Positions 59,277-64,000 of a DNA stretch of 64,000 nucleotides are shown piece by piece (within the stretch, counting starts at the first letter, position 1; every line of letters begins with the position of its first letter). Made by a program: the position numbers and the translations under genes. The DNA is from an uncultured Kordiimonas sp. (GTDB lineage Bacteria; Pseudomonadota; Alphaproteobacteria; Sphingomonadales; Kordiimonadaceae), in assembly GCA_947503575.1 (NCBI GenBank), contig CANNDZ010000001.1, forward strand, positions 2,108,001-2,172,000, in the 5' to 3' direction. The notes beneath the pieces were generated by a model. It was not told where the DNA came from and did not search any database. It worked only from the letters and a program-made list of their open reading frames with translations.

Positions 59277-59813
59277 ATGCAAGTTGAGTACACATCAGAA
59301 CAACGGCAAATCCAGCCCAAGCTCGCCGGTTCAAATATCAATCCAGATAGTTTTCTTGCAACTGATTACCTGAATCATTTCAATGAAATCGTTATGCTCA
59401 TGGAAATGATACCGGATATGCCGGAACTTATTGAAGAGGCCGCAGAGTGGACCCCAAAATCCTACCGTCAGCATTTTGAAGAGAGCGGCTTTCAGGCAAA
59501 AGACTTGGCCATCCAGGCCTATCAGATAGCCCCTTCGGTCTTTAAAGCGCCCTTCGAGCGCACTTGCACAGACATGCAGTCAATAATTAAAACAACGGTG
59601 GACGGTCTTGTGTCGGTAAATGTTGTCGAACGTGGTATGTCACCTGCCGCCCAGCATCTTATACGTACCCGCATTGAAACCCTTCAGGATCACCTGATGG
59701 TTCTAAACCAACTTATTCACGGAAAAATTGACACCTTAGCGGTCATTGCCACGCAAGATACACCACAGGAAGACGTTCAGTCTCAGGAAGAGATTGATAA
59801 GCTCTTTGACTAA
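59277..59813 (+). CDS. Uncharacterised helical protein with C-terminal SQEEIDKLF motif
   Basis: A 178-residue soluble protein that I do not recognise. It appears mainly alpha-helical (residues ~25-150, including a MLMEMIPDMPELIEEA stretch), then an acidic Gln/Glu-rich linker, and ends SQEEIDKLFD (169-178). This ending resembles the CheY-binding N-terminus of FliM (consensus SQxEIDxLL) and the end helix of CheZ, which also binds CheY. A role in binding a response regulator is only inference. No ribosome site stands out; the ATG follows a CGCGAGA. The gene stands alone behind the glnA terminator and is convergent with the next gene. Confidence 0.6.
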   Translation: MQVEYTSEQRQIQPKLAGSNINPDSFLATDYLNHFNEIVMLMEMIPDMPELIEEAAEWTPKSYRQHFEESGFQAKDLAIQAYQIAPSVFKAPFERTCTDMQSIIKTTVDGLVSVNVVERGMSPAAQHLIRTRIETLQDHLMVLNQLIHGKIDTLAVIATQDTPQEDVQSQEEIDKLFD

Positions 59814-59842
59814 CATAATTTGAACAGAGTTATTTTGTCAGA

Positions 59843-60124
59843 TTACGCCCGTGTGAATTCACGATGGTCGGCAAGCGCAGACAAAGACACTACCTTCATT
59901 ATATCCGGGTGATTTTCGCGGCTCAGACGAACAAGCGGATAGCTGCTGGCCGCAACCCTCAATACATTTTCAACAACCCAAACAGACGTCGTATTTGTAG
60001 AATGTGCAAAACGATCTCCAATATTGGGAAAGCCGTTTACGTCCTCGCTTGGTACAGTGTTAGGGCTGCCCAGACCAAAAGACTGGGTCACCCGGCCCCA
60101 AAAAGTATGCGTTTGCGATTGCAT
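59843..60124 (-). CDS. Small uncharacterised protein
   Basis: A 93-residue protein (ATG 60124; GAGG ten bases upstream) with a serine/threonine-rich first half and a C-terminal half WVVENVLRVAASSYPLVRLSRE...MKVVSLSALADHREFTRA that has the look of a short beta-rich domain: a strand, an 'LVRLSRE' turn, then a 'LSALADHREF' end. I have the impression of similar small alphaproteobacterial proteins but cannot name a family. The frame uses codons like its neighbours and has no shadow gene, which supports a real gene. It lies between convergent 59277-59813 and divergent parE. Confidence 0.55.
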   Translation of the reverse strand: MQSQTHTFWGRVTQSFGLGSPNTVPSEDVNGFPNIGDRFAHSTNTTSVWVVENVLRVAASSYPLVRLSRENHPDIMKVVSLSALADHREFTRA

Positions 60125-60359
60125 CAAGGTCTCACCTCTGTTGTCCCTTTCAAAGGTATCAGTACTGTCTTTCTTAAAGATTAACGCGTACCAAATTACA
60201 GAAAACTAACGCTACGACATGCACAACATATCGCATTTTAAAGTTTAACTCAACACAACATATAGTATTGAGTTGCCCGTGCACGCAAAACTGCACCATC
60301 GCTTGACGTTGGTTCGCCTGCGGGCTAGGTCTGTGTTAGTAAGTAGTATGGGTGGGGTT

Positions 60360-62336
60360 ATGAACGACCTTTTTGAAGTTTCACAGACCAAAACTGATTA
60401 TTCCGCAAAAGACATCGAAGTGCTTGAAGGGCTGGAGCCAGTTCGCCAGCGGCCAGGTATGTATATCGGTGGTACTGATGAGCGCGCGCTTCATCATCTG
60501 GTTGCAGAAGTTCTTGATAACTCAATGGACGAGGCTGTTGCCGGCCACGCCAGTCGCATAAACGTGTCGATGCACGAAGATGGCTCCATTTCACTCAGCG
60601 ACAACGGGCGCGGCATCCCGATCGATCCACACCCCAAATTTCCGCAAAAATCAGCACTGGAGGTGATTCTTACCACTCTGCATTCGGGGGGTAAGTTTAA
60701 TTCTGACGCCTATGCAACATCTGGTGGCCTGCACGGTGTTGGTGTTTCTGTGGTCAACGCCTTATCCGAATGGCTGTCGGTTGAGGTCGCCCGCGATAAA
60801 AAACTCTACCGACAGAGTTTTTCGCGCGGGTTGGCGATGGGTAGCCTTGAGGATATGGGAGCTGTTGCCAACCGTCGCGGCACTAAACTAACCTTTTTGC
60901 CGGACCATGAGATATTTGGTGCTAAAGCGCGCCTGAAACCATCACGTGTCTACGCACTCGCTCGATCAAAAGCGTATCTGTTTCGCGGTGTTGAAATCAG
61001 ATTCAAGTGCGCCGCCGGGTTGCTTAAAGACGGCGATGAAACACCGTCAGAAGCCACCCTGCACTTCCCCGGTGGGTTGGCTGATTATCTAAAAGAAACA
61101 ATGAAAAAAAGGACATGCGTCACCGAAGAACCCTTCGCCGGATTGGTTGGTTTTCCCGATGAACAAGGCCGTGTGGAATGGGCCATCCATTGGCCCGAGT
61201 TTGGCGACGGCCTGTCCAGCAGCTATTGCAACACGATTCCGACGCCCCAAGGTGGTACACACGAAACTGGTCTTAGAAGTGCGTTGCTTCGTGGCTTGAA
61301 GGCCTATGCAGATGTGGCGGGCAACAAGAAGGCAGCAAACCTGACCTTAGATGATGTCTGTGGGTCGTCATGCAGCATGTTATCTGTGTTCATTCGTGAA
61401 CCACAATTCCAAGGGCAGACGAAGGACAAGCTATCAACACCGGAAGCACAGAAGCTAACAGAAAATGCTGTACGGGACGCTTTCGATCATTGGCTTGCCG
61501 ATCACCCGGATCGGGCAAACGGCCTTCTAACTTGGGCGCTTGAGCGCCTGGAAGAACGCCTCAGGCGTCGGCAGGAAAAGGAAATTCAGCGAAAAACAGC
61601 GGTCAGCAAACGGAAACTTCGCCTGCCCGGCAAATTGACTGACTGCTCAAGCGATGAAGCCGAAGGCACAGAAATTTATATTGTAGAGGGCGACAGTGCT
61701 GGTGGCTCGGCAAAACAGGCACGTGACCGCAAAACACAGGCGATTTTGCCAATACGGGGAAAGATCCTGAATGTGGCATCAGCAACCCGCGACAAGATCG
61801 CTGCCAATCAGGAAATTCGCGACCTGATACAGGCCTTGGGATGCGGCACGCGCGAGCATTATGACGGCGACGCATTACGGTATGAAAAAGTTGTCATCAT
61901 GACAGATGCGGACGTCGATGGTGCCCATATCGCGACTTTGCTAATGACATTCTTCTTTCAGGAAATGTCGGGGTTGGTTAGAGATGGCCGTTTGTATCTG
62001 GCACAACCTCCATTGTACCGTCTTGCCAAGGGCGGTACCGTTTTTTACGCCCGTGATGACGCCCACAAAGACGAATTGATGGCGTCAGAGTTCAAAGGCA
62101 AATCCAATGTGGAACTAAGCCGTTTTAAGGGTCTTGGCGAAATGCCCCCTGCCCAACTGAAAGAAACAACCATGGCACGCGCGAACCGGACCTTACTGCG
62201 TGTTACTTTACCGCCTGAGTATACTGACCGCGCTCATGTTACATCGCTGGTTGATGACCTGATGGGGAAAAAGCCAGAAAAACGGTTTGAATTTATTCGC
62301 GATAACGAGGCCGACCTGGAAGCCTTGGATATTTAA
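60360..62336 (+). CDS. parE: DNA topoisomerase IV subunit B
   Basis: ParE is the ATPase subunit of topoisomerase IV, which separates daughter chromosomes. From ATG 60360 (GTGGGG upstream) the protein has 658 residues; longer in-frame starts at 60273 and 60348 are possible but not conserved. GHKL motifs: EVLDNSMDEAVAGHA, DNGRGIP and GGLHGVGVSVVNALS. The Toprim domain has YIVEGDSAGGSAKQARD and TDADVDGAHIATLL. Typical spacing of acidic residues supports ParE rather than GyrB (which is longer, near 800). The helicase gene follows after 126 bases. Confidence 0.94.
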   Translation: MNDLFEVSQTKTDYSAKDIEVLEGLEPVRQRPGMYIGGTDERALHHLVAEVLDNSMDEAVAGHASRINVSMHEDGSISLSDNGRGIPIDPHPKFPQKSALEVILTTLHSGGKFNSDAYATSGGLHGVGVSVVNALSEWLSVEVARDKKLYRQSFSRGLAMGSLEDMGAVANRRGTKLTFLPDHEIFGAKARLKPSRVYALARSKAYLFRGVEIRFKCAAGLLKDGDETPSEATLHFPGGLADYLKETMKKRTCVTEEPFAGLVGFPDEQGRVEWAIHWPEFGDGLSSSYCNTIPTPQGGTHETGLRSALLRGLKAYADVAGNKKAANLTLDDVCGSSCSMLSVFIREPQFQGQTKDKLSTPEAQKLTENAVRDAFDHWLADHPDRANGLLTWALERLEERLRRRQEKEIQRKTAVSKRKLRLPGKLTDCSSDEAEGTEIYIVEGDSAGGSAKQARDRKTQAILPIRGKILNVASATRDKIAANQEIRDLIQALGCGTREHYDGDALRYEKVVIMTDADVDGAHIATLLMTFFFQEMSGLVRDGRLYLAQPPLYRLAKGGTVFYARDDAHKDELMASEFKGKSNVELSRFKGLGEMPPAQLKETTMARANRTLLRVTLPPEYTDRAHVTSLVDDLMGKKPEKRFEFIRDNEADLEALDI

Positions 62337-62474
62337 ACCTTAGTGTCACATAAATGCGGCATTTTTCAGCGTTTTTTGAAACCGCAACCTGTGTGACGGC
62401 GCACAAGCGTTGACTTTGGGTCTGTCCCGCCTATCCTGCGCCCAAACTGTGCTGATTAACAATTGGGATACAAT

Positions 62475-63875
62475 ATGGGTTTCGAACTATTAGGTCTTAG
62501 CGACGCAACATTAAAGGCAGTTGCCGACGCAGGCTATACGGAACCAACTCCCATCCAGGCACAAGCGGCCCCACAGGTTCTTATGGGACGGGATGTTTTA
62601 GGTATTGCCCAAACGGGAACCGGTAAAACCGCCAGCTTTACCCTGCCGATGATTGATATTTTGGCTGAGGGCCGCGCCCGGGCGCGTATGCCCCGATCGC
62701 TTATCCTTGAACCAACGCGCGAGCTGGCAGCACAGGTCGCTGAGAGCTTTGAGAAGTACGGGAAAAACCATAAGCTTTCGATGGCGTTATTGATTGGCGG
62801 CGTTAACTTTGCTGATCAGGAAAAAGCGCTTGACCGGGGTGCCGATGTTTTGATCGCAACACCTGGCCGGTTACTGGATCATTTCGAGCGCGGTAAGTTG
62901 CTATTGAACGGCATCGATATTCTGGTGATTGACGAAGCGGACCGCATGCTGGACATGGGCTTCATCCCCGATGTCGAAAAAATCTGCGAACGCATAACTA
63001 AGAAACACCAAACGCTGTTCTTCTCGGCGACAATGCCGCCAGCCATTCAGCGGTTGACCAAAAAGTTTCTGGATGACCCGAAAAAGATAGAAGTTTCCCG
63101 CCCGGCGACCGCAGGCACCAATATCAAGCAGCTTTTGATCGCTGTGGGCCCTCGCGACAAACGCAAAGCGTTGAGACAGCTTCTGCGCAGTGAAGACATC
63201 AAAAACGCAATAATTTTCTGTAACCGCAAGCGTGACGTTAAAGAAGTCTATGCCTCGCTCGGACGGCATGAATTCAGTGTTGGCCAGTTACACGGTGATA
63301 TGGAACAGCGGGAACGCATGGAAACGCTGCGCCAATTCAAAGAAAATGAAATTCAGTTACTGGTTGCGTCCGACGTGGCAGCGCGGGGCCTTGATGTGCC
63401 CGACGTCAGTCATGTATTTAACTTCGATGTTCCTGGGCATGCTGACGATTATGTCCATCGGATAGGCAGGACGGGTCGGGCGGGACGGTCGGGTACTGCG
63501 TATACCATAACGACCAAATCCAAGATCGATTCTAAGCTGGTTGATGCCATTCAGGCCCTGACGAAAACTGATTTGCCCATCGATACAGACTTTCATTTGG
63601 AGCGCGAATCGCGTCCAAAGAAAGCCGTTGCAAAAACCGATGGAGCCGCAGAGCAGACACAGCCAGAACCTGAAAGCCGCACTAGGGGGAAACAAGACCA
63701 CCGCCGTGATCGCAGCACCGAACGTAGTCCACGCGGCGATCGCCGCTGGCCCCGTGACCGTGGTGACAGAAACCTGAACATGGCACCCGACGACATGCCT
63801 AAGGAGCCGTTTGTCGGTATGGGCCCGCACGTCCCTGCTTTCCTGCTGCAAGACCCGACCAAAAAAGCCAAGTAG
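62475..63875 (+). CDS. DEAD-box RNA helicase (RhlE/DeaD-like)
   Basis: DEAD-box helicases remodel RNA in ribosome assembly and decay. The 466-residue protein from ATG 62475 begins MGFELLGLSDAT; it shows the Q-motif and GYTEPTPIQAQA, motif I AQTGTGKTAS, Ia PTRELAAQ, GG, Ib TPGRLLDHF, II DEADRML, III SATMPP, IV IIFCNRK, V ARGLDVP and VI HRIGRTGRAG. The C-terminal ~90 residues are charged, Arg-rich and probably disordered, an RNA-binding tail. Subfamily is likely RhlE, but not firmly set. TTG 62463 is an alternative start. Confidence 0.93.
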   Translation: MGFELLGLSDATLKAVADAGYTEPTPIQAQAAPQVLMGRDVLGIAQTGTGKTASFTLPMIDILAEGRARARMPRSLILEPTRELAAQVAESFEKYGKNHKLSMALLIGGVNFADQEKALDRGADVLIATPGRLLDHFERGKLLLNGIDILVIDEADRMLDMGFIPDVEKICERITKKHQTLFFSATMPPAIQRLTKKFLDDPKKIEVSRPATAGTNIKQLLIAVGPRDKRKALRQLLRSEDIKNAIIFCNRKRDVKEVYASLGRHEFSVGQLHGDMEQRERMETLRQFKENEIQLLVASDVAARGLDVPDVSHVFNFDVPGHADDYVHRIGRTGRAGRSGTAYTITTKSKIDSKLVDAIQALTKTDLPIDTDFHLERESRPKKAVAKTDGAAEQTQPEPESRTRGKQDHRRDRSTERSPRGDRRWPRDRGDRNLNMAPDDMPKEPFVGMGPHVPAFLLQDPTKKAK

Positions 63876-63951
63876 TTTCCAAAATATTTTGCAGCCTTGT
63901 CAGCGCACTGACCCAGTCTAGATTCACCTTCAAAGAACTGGAGTAAATGAT

Positions 63952-64000
63952 ATGGCCGACTACGAAAATATTCTGTTTTCCTTGGAAGATGGGCTTGCAA
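63952..64000 (+). CDS. Start of a likely crotonase/enoyl-CoA hydratase (cut by window end)
   Basis: Sixteen residues (MADYENILFSLEDGLA) are visible. GGAG stands eight bases before the ATG. The pattern of a short polar start, then I-L-F-S-L-E-D-G-L-A, is typical of the first strand of crotonase-family enoyl-CoA hydratases, which continues TITLNRP. The assignment rests on very little sequence. Confidence 0.5.
   Translation, partial: MADYENILFSLEDGLA

Overview
The window is a stretch of core chromosome from an alphaproteobacterium. The clearest signs are the gene orders: trpD-trpC-moaC-moeA-lexA with comEC and gltX; rpsB-tsf-pyrH-frr-uppS-cdsA-dxr-rseP-bamA; dnaE-lolD-lolC-proS; an intact 14-gene nuo operon running into birA-coaX-rnj-mce; and tig-clpP-clpX-lon-hup beside nnr-tRNA-His-glnB-glnA. 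The alphaproteobacterial LexA box (GAAC-N7-GAAC) in front of lexA and the short-form ProS agree with this. Base composition looks moderate, and the sequences resemble Kordiimonadales-like marine lineages more than Rhizobiales, but this genus-level guess is weak.

Layout. Positions 1-3792 carry the end of tryptophan synthesis, molybdenum cofactor genes and lexA on the + strand; comEC is convergent, then gltX and gltA are on +. From 8964 to 46990 nearly everything is on the - strand. First comes the envelope and translation block (fabZ to rpsB, with a structured rpsB leader and promoter). Then come a Nudix hydrolase, dnaE, the LolCD lipoprotein exporter, proS, small membrane proteins, methylmalonyl-CoA epimerase, RNase J, pantothenate kinase and biotin ligase. 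The complete respiratory complex I operon (nuoA to nuoN) follows. Positions 47000-57020 hold tRNAs (Asp, two identical Val, Leu, His), a YqaE/Pmp3-like peptide, the protein quality-control block (HU, Lon, ClpX, ClpP, trigger factor) and the NAD(P)HX repair enzyme. From 57234 to the end, genes are mostly on +: glnB-glnA behind a likely sigma-54 promoter, two uncharacterised small genes, parE, a DEAD-box helicase and the first codons of a likely crotonase.

How they work together. Most of the window is housekeeping: ribosome output (S2, EF-Ts, RRF, trigger factor), envelope building (isoprenoid, undecaprenyl and phospholipid precursors, BamA, Skp-like chaperone, RseP, LolCD), energy (complex I, citrate synthase), protein turnover and nitrogen sensing.

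No mobile element, CRISPR array, phage or defence system was seen, and I do not see a clearly new multi-gene system. The most notable departures are these: the lpxD, lpxA, lpxI and lpxB genes are absent from the locus where alphaproteobacteria normally keep them, although both flanks are intact; two ribosome-associated proteins (S2 and trigger factor) carry similar histone-H1-like Lys/Ala/Pro tails; the rpsB leader can fold into a three-way junction directly behind a good promoter; and an orphan helical protein after glnA ends in a FliM/CheY-binding-like motif.
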